Of a DNA stretch of 64,000 nucleotides, positions 8,533-17,822 are shown one piece after another. The DNA is from an uncultured Litoreibacter sp. (lineage in GTDB: Bacteria; Pseudomonadota; Alphaproteobacteria; Rhodobacterales; Rhodobacteraceae), in the NCBI GenBank assembly GCA_947504205.1, contig CANNGL010000003.1, forward strand, positions 186,001 to 250,000. The letters run 5' to 3'. A program made the translations under genes and the position numbers. The notes under the pieces are model-generated. The model was given only the letters and a program-made list of their open reading frames with translations, made no database searches and had not been told where the DNA came from. Positions within the stretch are counted from its first letter, which is position 1. Every line of letters begins with the position of its first letter.

Positions 8533-9714
8533 TTATGCTTCCATCTCTAAAGGTCTGAACTCAGGCAATGTTGCAAATGGTATGATGCCGAAATGACGTT
8601 CCAGATCTGTTGGTCGAGACACGCGCCTATCCAATTTTGCGAATATCAAGGTGAGCCCGCCTGCGAGCAGTCCAGCCAAACACACTCCGATCACTGCCAG
8701 ATGTAGCGGGCTCGGAACGCGTGGTTTTTCAGGCAGTGTGGCGGGGACAACCAGATTCAGGCGTAATTTGTCCTTCTTGATTAGAAAGTCTGTATTGCGT
8801 TGCATCCGATCAAGGTCTGCGGCGGCATAATCAAGTTCAATTTTGGTTTCGCTCAGTTTAGACTCAGCAAGGGTTTTTTGATCCAGTGCCTTTTGTAGCT
8901 TCGTCAATTCCGAACGTTTCTCTGCGCGCTCTATCTGAAGCTGATCGAGCAACGTACCGGTTATTGAGCCTCTCTGTTTGGACGACAAAACTGACAATTC
9001 TGATTCTAACATCTTCACACGTGGGTGCTCGGGAGAGAGGCGTGAAAGCTCAGATTTGAGTTGAGCTTCGAGTTTAGCTTGCGCATCACGAGATGGTTCA
9101 GAACTACTTTGTTCTTTGGAGATTTTGCGATCCAATATCGTTACCTGATCTCGCAGTGACTGCGGGTCTCCGATTATGGCCAATCCCGAAGTCTGATATT
9201 TTGCTTGGGCCAACTCAAATTCGCGACTGGCTTCGAGATGTCGTTCTTGTGCAGAGGCAATTTCATCTGACCAACGTGTTGTAACGTGGTGGTGGTACTT
9301 TTCCTGCAGGAAGCTTTGTGTTCCGCTGGTCAGAACGTATGCTTCTTCCGCAGTTGGGGCAGTTGCTCGAATGGTTGTGACAGTTGCTTTTTCACGGCCT
9401 GCGTTCACGTTGATGGTCAGCTTCTTTTTTAGCGTTGTAAGTTCGTAATCTGAGAGTTCGGGGTGGGCCGCAATGAGGTTTTGGAGTTGCGTTTGACCTG
9501 TTGCCTTCAAGGCCAATACGCGCATTAGCTCTCCTTGCGTGCTGCCCGACACAGACTTTCCGGGGTCTAACACGTATATGGCTTCGGATTCGAAACGCTG
9601 CGGTATTTGGCTGACGAGAAGAAGAATGCCAAAGAGAATTGGCACGAGGAAAGTTAGAAAGCGCGGAGCCAGCCGTCTTACCTGAAATCGAAGTTCTTGC
9701 ACCCTGGATATCAT
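8533..9714 (-). CDS. Wzz/GumC-type polysaccharide chain-length / co-polymerase protein
   Basis: A 393-residue inner-membrane protein with one transmembrane helix near residues 18-35 (FLTFLVPILFGILLLVS) and a second near 335-358 (LAVIGVCLAGLLAGGLTLIFA). Between them is a large periplasmic coiled-coil domain. The P-x-x-P pattern PEKPRVPSP just before the second helix is the Wzz/GumC signature. GGAG lies six bases upstream of the ATG. It begins a minus-strand operon with the kinase-like and GT2 genes. The protein would set chain length together with the Wzy polymerase encoded at 11911-13284. Confidence 0.85.
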   Translation of the reverse strand: MISRVQELRFQVRRLAPRFLTFLVPILFGILLLVSQIPQRFESEAIYVLDPGKSVSGSTQGELMRVLALKATGQTQLQNLIAAHPELSDYELTTLKKKLTINVNAGREKATVTTIRATAPTAEEAYVLTSGTQSFLQEKYHHHVTTRWSDEIASAQERHLEASREFELAQAKYQTSGLAIIGDPQSLRDQVTILDRKISKEQSSSEPSRDAQAKLEAQLKSELSRLSPEHPRVKMLESELSVLSSKQRGSITGTLLDQLQIERAEKRSELTKLQKALDQKTLAESKLSETKIELDYAAADLDRMQRNTDFLIKKDKLRLNLVVPATLPEKPRVPSPLHLAVIGVCLAGLLAGGLTLIFAKLDRRVSRPTDLERHFGIIPFATLPEFRPLEMEA

Positions 9715-10056
9715 TGCCTACTCCGCCTCTGATGGACCAAGCTTCGGGTGCAAAGGGCACTGGCAACAATGCCCTCAATTGCTGGCTTTACTAAATCAAA
9801 CATACTGATCCACTGCATTTTCGAAATTGGATCAAAGCCCGGAAAACTTAAGACATAATTAATTGTTCAAAAGACAAAATCAGTTTGTTGAAAGTTTTGT
9901 GAGTGTCTGAAAGTGAGTGGCGCAGGGCGCTTTGTCCAAGAGCTGAACTTGCTGTGTGCTGAAGCTTGCTGGGGTGAGCGAGCGAAGTTGGTCTGAGATC
10001 AAACCGAGGGGATATCGCCGCATCAATGCGGTCAAAATCGAAATGGAGGTTCAGGT
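9715..10056. other. Divergent intergenic region, 342 bp
   Basis: This is the longest gap in the exopolysaccharide locus and separates the divergent wzz-like and Alg14-like genes. It has an AT-rich core at about 9785-9905 (for example TAATTAATTGTTCAAAAG) that could hold two promoters. A GGAGG at 10045-10049 serves the gene at 10057. I see no open frame with a credible start, no RNA gene and no perfect long inverted repeat. Confidence 0.5.
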
Positions 10057-10473
10057 ATGAAGCGTGTTTTGGTTATTTCCTCGGGCGGGGGCCATTGGCA
10101 ACAGGCCCGTCTTCTACATCCAGCGCTGCCCAAGGAAACGACATTCGTGCGTGCGTCTGGTTTTAAGTCAGACATTCCAGATTGCAGCTTGAGAACTATC
10201 TGGCGGGTGCCGCGCTGCTTTGTTCGTTCGCTCATGCTGATTAAGCGTGTTCGACCGGATGTGGTCTTATCGACCGGGGCTCTTCCGGGACTAATTGGCA
10301 TAATCGCAGGACGTCTCTTGGGGGCAAAGGTCGTTTGGATTGACTCGGTCGCGAACGCTCAAAAACTATCGCTGTCCGGTCGGGCTGCTCGGTATATCTG
10401 TCGGGACGTTTTTAGTCAGTGGCCCAAAGTGGCGCAGCAAACTGGTGCTCGTTACGCGGGTTCGGTCCTTTGA
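10057..10473 (+). CDS. Alg14-like (PssD-type) glycosyltransferase subunit
   Basis: A 138-residue protein matching the N-terminal acceptor-binding half of split GT-B enzymes (Alg14, PssD, WelK-like). It begins MKRVLVISSGGGHWQQARLL, with the characteristic SxGGH loop, and contains VRPDVVLSTGALPG and GAKVVWIDSVANAQKLSLSGR. A GGAGG seven bases before the ATG supports the start. The stop overlaps the next start, as expected for two subunits that must assemble, with Alg14 tethering Alg13 to the membrane. It probably adds an early sugar to the lipid-linked repeat unit. Confidence 0.85.
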   Translation: MKRVLVISSGGGHWQQARLLHPALPKETTFVRASGFKSDIPDCSLRTIWRVPRCFVRSLMLIKRVRPDVVLSTGALPGLIGIIAGRLLGAKVVWIDSVANAQKLSLSGRAARYICRDVFSQWPKVAQQTGARYAGSVL

Positions 10474-10928
10474 TATTTGTTACCGTTGGTGGGCAGCTTC
10501 CGTTTGATCGTTTGATCGCTGCGGCAGATCGATTTGCGGCAAAAACTAACGAGCCTGTCATTGCTCAAACGTTAAATGAGCGGAGGTGGGCTTCGTTGAG
10601 ATCGGTACACAGCTTTCCATTCGCAGAGTTTCAGAATCATTGCAGAAAGGCACGTGTCATCATCGGACATGCCGGGATCGGAACGTATCTGACGGCGCGT
10701 GACCTGCAAAAGCCTTTAATTGTTTTGCCAAGGCGGATGTCGTTGAAGGAACATAGGACGGATCATCAACTGCATACCGCCGAAGCGCTATCCAATCAGT
10801 CTGGAGTGCGCGTAATTTGGGAGGTCGAAGACTTGGAAGGTGTCTTGCGTGGCGACTTGGAGCCAGTCGCTGGGGTTTGCTCGACATATCAAGGCCTTTT
10901 GGCTGCCGTAGCTACTGCCGTGGCGTAG
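10470..10928 (+). CDS. Alg13-like (PssE-type) glycosyltransferase subunit
   Basis: The catalytic half of the split glycosyltransferase, about 152 residues, beginning LIFVTVGGQLPFDRL. The HAGIGTYL loop and the basic RRMSLKEHRTDHQ segment correspond to the nucleotide-sugar site of Alg13/PssE. I chose the TTG at 10470, which overlaps the previous stop (TTGA). The longer frame from 10419 would add 17 residues that do not belong to the family. The last 40 bases overlap the convergent GT2 gene. Confidence 0.83.
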   Translation: MIFVTVGGQLPFDRLIAAADRFAAKTNEPVIAQTLNERRWASLRSVHSFPFAEFQNHCRKARVIIGHAGIGTYLTARDLQKPLIVLPRRMSLKEHRTDHQLHTAEALSNQSGVRVIWEVEDLEGVLRGDLEPVAGVCSTYQGLLAAVATAVA

Positions 10929-11920
10929 GGCCCAACTTTGTTGCTTGCGAATTCGGGTGAGCAGGAAAAAAGGCCGCTCAAGACCGCTAGTGCATGTCTT
11001 GGGCCTTGTCGCAGAAGAACCTGTATTGCTTTCGCAAGCCCATAACCATATGCGAGGAAAACAGCGTTTGGGTGATACCGACGCATATATATCATCCGGC
11101 TTCGGTGCTTGGTATGATGCGACAACAGTGATGGCCCCCTGTCGAGCGTAGGCGATCCGATCGAACCACCCGCTGTGTGAAAGATTGCTGCCCTGTCGCA
11201 ATACGTCAGAGGTAGGTGTGCTCGCCGCTGAGCCCAGTCGACTTCCTCATAGTAGAGAAAGTAGTCCTCGGGCATCGGCCCAGCGACTCGGAGAAACTCA
11301 GGTGAAGCGACCATATTTGCGCCGTTAACAAAGTCTAATTCGGCTAGTTCGGGCGAGTTGGTTGAAAGTGGCTGTCCTAATCCCAAACTGATCGTCCGGC
11401 CCGTGCGAGGGTCCACCTTCCCTCCGTCGCTTTGAATCATGCTGGGAGTTTCGGCGTAGATAACGCGGCCGCCCATCAGACCAAACTCCCCAGTTACACC
11501 CATCAGAGCTTTGGGCGTTTCAGGTGGTATTATGCTATCCGGGTTGAGAATCCAGAAGCGGTCGATGTCGGGGTCATCTCTCAGAATACGAAGTGCTAGG
11601 TTGGTTCCTGCAGCGAAACCTCCGTTCTGACCTGCTTGAACTAGCGTTAGGCGATCCTGTCTTCTCCCGCGATGAGAGCTGGAGATTGACACCGGCTTTG
11701 GTGTTGTATTTGCTTTGATTGGGCAGTTCTCTGGCCATCTAGCTTTGGTTCGCCCACGCGCCCAGCTCTCAATCAGTGAAACAGTTCCGTCTGTCGATGC
11801 ATTATCGACAATGACTATGCGCAAACGTTCAGATTGTTCCGCTGTGAGGAGAGATTCGAGGCACACCAAAATGTCTGAGTGGCTGTTGTAAGTGACAATG
11901 GCGACACCCATCAGTGACAT
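10889..11920 (-). CDS. Family 2 glycosyltransferase (rhamnosyltransferase-like)
   Basis: A 343-residue GT2 enzyme. It begins MGVAIVTYNSHSDILVCLESLL, with VIVDNASTDGT (nucleotide site), QNGGFAAGTNLAL (acceptor loop), FWILNPDSIIPP (the DxD position reads NPDS) and YFLYYEEVDWAQR near 235, all typical of the WbbL/RfbF-like rhamnosyltransferase branch. A basic insertion at about 70-100 is not usual. The ATG at 11920 has GGAG seven bases upstream and overlaps the polymerase gene by ten bases. The sugar specificity is a guess. Confidence 0.85.
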   Translation of the reverse strand: MSLMGVAIVTYNSHSDILVCLESLLTAEQSERLRIVIVDNASTDGTVSLIESWARGRTKARWPENCPIKANTTPKPVSISSSHRGRRQDRLTLVQAGQNGGFAAGTNLALRILRDDPDIDRFWILNPDSIIPPETPKALMGVTGEFGLMGGRVIYAETPSMIQSDGGKVDPRTGRTISLGLGQPLSTNSPELAELDFVNGANMVASPEFLRVAGPMPEDYFLYYEEVDWAQRRAHLPLTYCDRAAIFHTAGGSIGSPTLDRGPSLLSHHTKHRSRMIYMRRYHPNAVFLAYGYGLAKAIQVLLRQGPRHALAVLSGLFSCSPEFASNKVGPYATAVATAAKRP

Positions 11921-13284
11921 GTCGAAACTCCGCCTTTTGCAAACACTGGTTTGAGGTTTCTGCTGAACTGGTATGATTGTTCTTGGACAGGTCGCGCTTG
12001 AGTTCGAGGTTTTTTAGCGCTGTTTAAGAATTGACCCGCGCCAAGCAAAAAGAAGAAGAATGAATAGATTGCAGTCCAGACATGCACTGTGCAAAGCGCA
12101 GTGACGAAACCGACCATTGCGATGATCCATCCCAGCCGAACATCGCGATCCGCCTCCGTTGATACCTGGGCGACTCTTGATATCCCGAAGACGACTGCAA
12201 TCGCAAGAAAGCCGAAACCGGGAATTCCGTAACGCATCGCAACCGTTAGCCAGAAATTATCCAAACTGCCCGATAGCATGTAAGCAGGTCTGATCCAGTC
12301 ATTGAAGCCGAGGCCGACCCAAGGATTTTGCCAAACATTGATCATGCCCCATTCGAAAATTAGCCCACGCCAATAGGCGTTGTGGGAAGAGAATGTTGCA
12401 TAACTCATAAAGACTCTGATCGGTGACCGATTAGAGAGTATGTCGATACCAATATATGCAACGATCAAAACGGCGCCTAAGCCGAGCCATGCGTTCTTTC
12501 GCGATCCGAACGTGATGATCCAACAAATCAGCGCGAGTTGGATAAACAACGACAATAATGCACCGCTGGAGAGTGCAAAGAACGTTGCCAAACAAAGCGC
12601 AAAACAAAGTAGATATCTACTAACGGGTTTTGCTTTAGTGCCAAACCAAACCATGGCCAACGCTGATGAACAAAATAGTCCATAGTGGATGGGATGGGCG
12701 AACACGGTCTGTGATCTGTAAAGGCCAAGGCGCTGTTGAATGTCGATTACCTCAACGCTTCTGATCCCTGGCATGGCTTCGATTGCTGCAATGAGCAATG
12801 CTTGATCCGTAAGGCTTTCAAGCAGTGCCAGCGGCAAGGTGAGAGCCGCCAAACTTGCAATGAAAATTGTGGTCTGACAGAGGGCTTTCTTGTCTTGAAT
12901 ACAAAGACGAGCAATCAGGTAGCCTCCAAGAAGCTCTAACGTGTTTGCGCCTGTGTTTTCCAGCAACCGTGAAGCGGAGGACTGTGAGATAGCAAAGGCA
13001 CTCCAACAGATATGCAAAAACAGAGCAGCATCTATTAGGTCTTTGCCGGGCAGCCGCCGCCGCAGCGTTGCAACCGCCAAAGGGGCGAACATTATCAACA
13101 GATAAAGCCGTAAACCCGTCATTTGAATTGGGCCGATTTGGAACCTTATCGGGAGGCAGACGAGTATTAGGTAGATAATCACTGGCCAGAAAGGCCACAC
13201 GTTGCTGACAGCTCTATCTACAGCCGCCTCGGAACTGGATCGGACGTAATTCACTCTGAAACTGTCTGTCACTCTGGTTAGCAA
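11911..13284 (-). CDS. O-antigen ligase / Wzy-type polymerase
   Basis: A 457-residue polytopic membrane protein with about ten to twelve hydrophobic helices. It includes a periplasmic loop with HNAYWRGLIFEWGMINVWQNPWVGLGFNDWIRP, here cited only for its HNxY...G.GxxD pattern typical of the Wzy_C/O-antigen ligase family. Such proteins polymerise lipid-linked repeats or ligate them. The start is probably the TTG at 13284; a GTG four codons later is an alternative, and neither has a strong ribosome binding site. It is co-transcribed with the GT2 gene that overlaps its end. Confidence 0.82.
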   Translation of the reverse strand: MLTRVTDSFRVNYVRSSSEAAVDRAVSNVWPFWPVIIYLILVCLPIRFQIGPIQMTGLRLYLLIMFAPLAVATLRRRLPGKDLIDAALFLHICWSAFAISQSSASRLLENTGANTLELLGGYLIARLCIQDKKALCQTTIFIASLAALTLPLALLESLTDQALLIAAIEAMPGIRSVEVIDIQQRLGLYRSQTVFAHPIHYGLFCSSALAMVWFGTKAKPVSRYLLCFALCLATFFALSSGALLSLFIQLALICWIITFGSRKNAWLGLGAVLIVAYIGIDILSNRSPIRVFMSYATFSSHNAYWRGLIFEWGMINVWQNPWVGLGFNDWIRPAYMLSGSLDNFWLTVAMRYGIPGFGFLAIAVVFGISRVAQVSTEADRDVRLGWIIAMVGFVTALCTVHVWTAIYSFFFFLLGAGQFLNSAKKPRTQARPVQEQSYQFSRNLKPVFAKGGVSTCH

Positions 13285-13410
13285 TTAGTTAATTCGTCGA
13301 CGGCTAGGGCTGCAGTTGTTCGCAAACTTCGCGAGGGGCGTGTAACCGACGTTTAGATTTCGTTCACCAATTCTCGCATAACAATTTTCCTTCCTAGACT
13401 GGGTAACGTT

Positions 13411-13944
13411 ATGACAGACACCAAAATGCAAATCTCAAACCAAGACTTGCGCGCACCTTTACAGAAGATGCCGCGGCAAGGTCTAAACCGGCTTCGTCAT
13501 TTGAGATCAGCATTGGTTTTATGCCGACGGAAATGGCTCTCCAGTGTTTTCGGAATGGACATTGATCCGAGCGCGCAAATCTCGCTTTCGGCGCGGCTTG
13601 ATCGAACCTTTCCAAAAGGGATTCACATTGGGAGGGAAACCTACATCGCTTTTGGGGCCTCCGTTCTGACGCACGATCGAACACGAGGTCTCTACACTGA
13701 TACGTGGATTGGCGACCGGTGTTTTATTGGCGCCTGTAGCATGATCTTGCCGGGCGTTACGGTTGGTAGCGGCGCGATAGTTGGTGCGGGGGCGGTGGTC
13801 ACCTGTGATGTACCACCGCGCGCTGTGGTTGCAGGAAACCCCGCCCGTATTTTGCGAACCGACGTCGATACCGTCAGCTATGGTCGCCTGAAGGGCGCTG
13901 ACGAAACCGAAGCGGAAATTTCCCGTCTATTGTCAGTGGGCTGA
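13411..13944 (+). CDS. Hexapeptide-repeat acyltransferase (WcaF/CysE-like)
   Basis: A 177-residue left-handed beta-helix acetyltransferase. Hexapeptide repeats occupy roughly residues 45-145 ([52 protein letters not shown]). The segment AGNPARILR closes the helix, as in WcaF, NodL and other sugar O-acetyltransferases. It most likely acetylates a sugar of the exopolysaccharide using acetyl-CoA. It stands alone on the plus strand between minus-strand wzy and the large secreted protein. Confidence 0.82.
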   Translation: MTDTKMQISNQDLRAPLQKMPRQGLNRLRHLRSALVLCRRKWLSSVFGMDIDPSAQISLSARLDRTFPKGIHIGRETYIAFGASVLTHDRTRGLYTDTWIGDRCFIGACSMILPGVTVGSGAIVGAGAVVTCDVPPRAVVAGNPARILRTDVDTVSYGRLKGADETEAEISRLLSVG

Positions 13945-14039
13945 TTTGCGTTCGGTTGTTTAGGACAGAACGCAACGCGAATAGCCAAAGTGATAGAACG
14001 CGCCGGATTTTCCGATCTTCTTAGGTCGGTGTCGAATTT

Positions 14040-16373
14040 TTGAGATACTCAGCGCACCGCCCGGGGTCTGCCTTTCCAAAAACCAATGGTGCTGGAAGAC
14101 TAACGCGCCGGTCCGCGCACGCATTTGCAAAGGCGATAGTTATGTTCATTTCCTTAGGAGTCGGCCTACACGCGCAAGACGCGCCTTCTGGTGAAACTTT
14201 GGTTGTAACGACAACACTTTCGGTCTCAGATTTCTCAAGAGATCGAACTTTGTTCGACAGTGGCGTAGCAGTCGGCAGAGATGCAGCAATGGTTCCTGTA
14301 TCCGGAATGAATACGCCTGGAGAAATCGTTGAGTATAGATTGCTGCCTGACAGCGGTGCGCCGACGCCTTGGGTCGCCTTGGGAGGCTCGGATGGTTCTG
14401 GCACTTGGTCAGCGAGTATCTCTGTTCCGAAATCAAATAATTGGCTGCGGTTTGAGGTGCGCAATCAATCAGAGCCTTATGTGAGAGCAATGACTAGCCA
14501 CAGATTTGGCGTGGGCCACGTTATTGCGCTGTGGGGCCAATCTGAGATCGTCCGACTGCGAACGACAACGTATGACACGTTGCAACCTGAACCTTTGCTC
14601 GATGGAGATTCGGTTCAAGCTATGTGGATGGACGGCGGTACACCGGTTGTCGAGCATTTGAGCGATGCAAACCCGCAAACGAGCGCGCTTGCGGCTTTTG
14701 CAAATGTTCTAATGGCAGAACAGCCTGGTGATAAATTTGCGATCGTGTTTCAAGCAGTTGCGGGCACCGGTTTACGTGCGTTGGTTGATGATACTGATGC
14801 TAGCCGCTCTTGGAGCGAAGATGCCGCCCTGCATGCATTCGCGACTGCCGACGGGCAATCTGTCGGCCTGCCTGCTATGTCTTGGTTCGCATCACCCGGC
14901 TCAGTTGCCGGAACTTACGAAGAGGCTTTTTTGCCGTTGTTCACGGGCAAACTGATAGATGGTAGCTCGGTGACGTTTCCGGCTGCGATCACGCATGGAG
15001 CCTCGTCATATCAGGCTGACCACTGGTTTGGTGAGCTTTACGATCCAGCAGACACGCGGTGGATCGCCTATGGGCCGCATCGCTTCGATATTACCGAAGA
15101 CATGGCAAATGCAACCCAGACCGCTCTTGGTGGTAGCCAAGCAAATATGGTCAATAAACAAGCCGCACGAGAGAGTTGGAGAGCGCTAATAGAGAACCCT
15201 ATAGCTGCGGGGTATTTTCTACCCTTGGGTCTTGAGCCTCTGACATATGTGAATGGCCGTGACGATGGCTTGGGATCTTGGACAGATATGAGCCATCCTG
15301 CGGGCAATACCGATGACGGCGCGCCCAATCTCGCAAGACTGACAGCGCATGCGATTTTACAATCCGCTGGTTTCAGCAGTTGGAGCGTTCCGGAGTTCGA
15401 CGCGAGCCATTGGGAGCCAGATGGGTCTTACGTCGAGCTTTGGACAAGCGCGGGCTCAATTACGACGATTAGGCAGGCGCGTGACGAGCCAGCCTTGTCC
15501 GAAACATTCCCCCATTGGACCAATGTACTGGGCTGGCAAATAAATGGTCAGCCTGCGGAGCGGGTGGAACTCGTTAATGGCCGCGTCAGGGTCTACCCGA
15601 ATAATGCTGCTTTCGTCGCGGGCGATGTTCTGAATTTTGGAGAAGGTGGAGCAAGTGGCATGATCAAGTTTCCTGAGGATGCGCAGAATGCGACCTATAA
15701 AGACCTTCCGATCGTTGATGTAGGTGCCCACGGCCTTGAAGGTGTGCCGCTGCGTCCCTTGCCAGATGTATCGGTGCTTGCGAACCCTCTTGTGCCAACA
15801 AATACTAGCTTTGTTACCACCGCCGCTGGGCCTTGGTTCGAAGATCCAAACACGCTCGGGTCGGGCGTGAGTGCGATCCAGTTCAGTATGAAAATGGCAA
15901 TCTCAGTTCCAACTTCCGGCGCGAGAACGCTATTCGCCACGACTGGTAATTATCTGAGATTGGAGGTCCTGCCAAATCGAGCGATGAGGCTTAGGGTGCG
16001 CGATAACGGCGGCACAGTGCACCTGGATGGCGTTGCAACGTCCAGTGGCTTGGTGAGCGATGGTGTCACACACAAAATTGTCGTCTCTATCGATCTTTCT
16101 GCGGGATACGCGCGTATTTGGTTGGACGATGTTCTTGTTATCGACGAGACATTTGTTTCGGCGACGCCTGAGTTGCCCAGCAACCGTATTCTCTCACTAT
16201 TGGCGACTTTCGGTGGCAGCTATCAGACCGAGGGCACGGTTTATTTTGCCAAGATCTGGTACGCGGCAACTTCTGATGGAAGTGACCCTACAGTTTCTGC
16301 TCACAAGATTGTCGAAGGGGCAGCAAGCGCGATCAATCTTGATGCATGGAAAAAAGGTAGTAACGCTACCTAG
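14040..16373 (+). CDS. Secreted SASA/SGNH-like esterase-related protein with C-terminal LamG domain
   Basis: A 777-residue exported protein. A basic, then hydrophobic N-terminus (RRSAHAFAKAIVMFISLGVGLHA) looks like a signal peptide. Residues ~50-160 are beta-rich. The segment IALWGQSEIVR (near 162-172) resembles the nucleophile motif GQSN of sialate O-acetylesterase-type SGNH hydrolases, with Glu in place of Asn. DMSHPAGN near 420 is a candidate Asp/His pair. Residues ~620-765 look like a LamG/concanavalin lectin fold. The only upstream start in frame is TTG at 14040; ATG 14142 would shorten the signal peptide. It may trim acetyl groups on, or bind, the polymer. It ends four bases inside the convergent flippase gene. 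Confidence 0.6.
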   Translation: MRYSAHRPGSAFPKTNGAGRLTRRSAHAFAKAIVMFISLGVGLHAQDAPSGETLVVTTTLSVSDFSRDRTLFDSGVAVGRDAAMVPVSGMNTPGEIVEYRLLPDSGAPTPWVALGGSDGSGTWSASISVPKSNNWLRFEVRNQSEPYVRAMTSHRFGVGHVIALWGQSEIVRLRTTTYDTLQPEPLLDGDSVQAMWMDGGTPVVEHLSDANPQTSALAAFANVLMAEQPGDKFAIVFQAVAGTGLRALVDDTDASRSWSEDAALHAFATADGQSVGLPAMSWFASPGSVAGTYEEAFLPLFTGKLIDGSSVTFPAAITHGASSYQADHWFGELYDPADTRWIAYGPHRFDITEDMANATQTALGGSQANMVNKQAARESWRALIENPIAAGYFLPLGLEPLTYVNGRDDGLGSWTDMSHPAGNTDDGAPNLARLTAHAILQSAGFSSWSVPEFDASHWEPDGSYVELWTSAGSITTIRQARDEPALSETFPHWTNVLGWQINGQPAERVELVNGRVRVYPNNAAFVAGDVLNFGEGGASGMIKFPEDAQNATYKDLPIVDVGAHGLEGVPLRPLPDVSVLANPLVPTNTSFVTTAAGPWFEDPNTLGSGVSAIQFSMKMAISVPTSGARTLFATTGNYLRLEVLPNRAMRLRVRDNGGTVHLDGVATSSGLVSDGVTHKIVVSIDLSAGYARIWLDDVLVIDETFVSATPELPSNRILSLLATFGGSYQTEGTVYFAKIWYAATSDGSDPTVSAHKIVEGAASAINLDAWKKGSNAT

Positions 16374-17731
16374 TGACCTTGGTGCCCGACCTTGGTTTGC
16401 CAAAGATGATCTGCGAAACGGCAGCTCAAACCTAATACGCACAGAAAAGCTGTCCAACTGGTGGGCAGTATCATTGCGAGTGAAAATGTAGCTAGCAAAA
16501 TCGCGAAGGCTTGCAGGAAGGGAATTGGATTCAATCCTACCTGCAGCCGGATTAGCGTAGTTGCGAGGACAAGGCCTATCGTTTCAAATAGGACAGCGAT
16601 CCAGACCACACCTGCCAAAGACACGCCTTGGGCAAGCGCATATGATATTACTGTCAATCCAACGCATCGTGGAATGTTGGAGATCGGAGCGAAGCTCGTG
16701 ATGGCGCGCGACATTGAAGTGCAAACGAGTGCGGTTCGGAGGATACGCAGTCCTGCGATGTATCCAAAGAGTGGCAGTAAATCCGCCAGAGGCCAAAAGT
16801 CGTCACCAAAGAATAATCCTACAAACGGCGCAAGAAGGGTTAGCGTCAGAAGTAGGCCTAGTGCCAGAAGCAAACAGTTTTTTGCAAGCCTGACCGTTCT
16901 CTGTTGAAACCTGTCAGAAAATTCGTTTGCGCTTGCGAGCTCAGGAAGAAATTTGGCTTGAATGGCGCGGTCGACGACGCCGGCTGGAACGACCGACAGA
17001 GTCAACCCGAGAGTGAACAGGCCGACCATCTCTAAGCTGCCCCATTTTGCGATAGCTACTTTCTCGCCATGCAATACTGCAAATAGAAGTAAGCCATTGA
17101 GAAGTATCGGGAAGCCGAATTTCAGGACTCGGTTTAAGGTGCTTCGATCAAATGACGCACGATAGCAGCGGGTTGCAGACAGGTGGCTACCGAGGCACGC
17201 GATTGTGGGTTGCACGATGATTGCGCCCAAAACAGCCGTTACATCTTTCGTAATTGAGAGGGTAGCGATCAAGGCCAAAAAACCTGCCAGACCGGATATC
17301 AAATTGACCTTCGCAAGTTGCGAAAAGTCACCTTGCCGTTGAGCACGGTACATATCCATATGCTGAAGACTGATCAGCAGAGGGATCGTGGCAAGCCAGG
17401 AAAAATAGTGACTATACTGGCCAAGGTTAAAAAATACAGAAATTGAAGGTGCGGCCAATAGGATCACTATGGCGCTCAACAAGCCCCGGAATATTTGCAG
17501 GCCCTGAAGCTCCGATTGTAACTTTGCTGCGTCGCCGTCTGGTGCCCTTAGCAAGAATTGAATTAGCCCAATGGTTGTGAGAGCTTCAATGCCTCCCAAT
17601 ACGATGGCAAACGTTGCTGCGACCCCGAAATCCTCGACCCCTAGATATCGCGCAACAATGATATTTCTGAGAAACGCAAACGCAGAATGCGACCCGTGTG
17701 CCAGTATTAGCATTTGCGTTGACTTCGACAT
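16370..17731 (-). CDS. Polysaccharide flippase, MOP superfamily (Wzx-like)
   Basis: A 453-residue integral membrane protein with about twelve to fourteen hydrophobic segments and the conserved early pattern of the family (FLRNIIVARYLGVEDFGVAATFA). It would move lipid-linked repeat units across the inner membrane for the Wzy polymerase at 11911-13284. The ATG at 17731 is clear. It overlaps the stop of the secreted esterase-like gene by four bases tail to tail. Which substrate it flips cannot be told. Confidence 0.85.
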   Translation of the reverse strand: MSKSTQMLILAHGSHSAFAFLRNIIVARYLGVEDFGVAATFAIVLGGIEALTTIGLIQFLLRAPDGDAAKLQSELQGLQIFRGLLSAIVILLAAPSISVFFNLGQYSHYFSWLATIPLLISLQHMDMYRAQRQGDFSQLAKVNLISGLAGFLALIATLSITKDVTAVLGAIIVQPTIACLGSHLSATRCYRASFDRSTLNRVLKFGFPILLNGLLLFAVLHGEKVAIAKWGSLEMVGLFTLGLTLSVVPAGVVDRAIQAKFLPELASANEFSDRFQQRTVRLAKNCLLLALGLLLTLTLLAPFVGLFFGDDFWPLADLLPLFGYIAGLRILRTALVCTSMSRAITSFAPISNIPRCVGLTVISYALAQGVSLAGVVWIAVLFETIGLVLATTLIRLQVGLNPIPFLQAFAILLATFSLAMILPTSWTAFLCVLGLSCRFADHLWQTKVGHQGH

Positions 17732-17822
17732 TGGCCTGCCAGCCCTCAGGTCAGGAATTTTACCGGCTATTAACCATCTCCATGATTAAAACTTGGTAAA
17801 TTACTGAGGATGGCAACTTATC

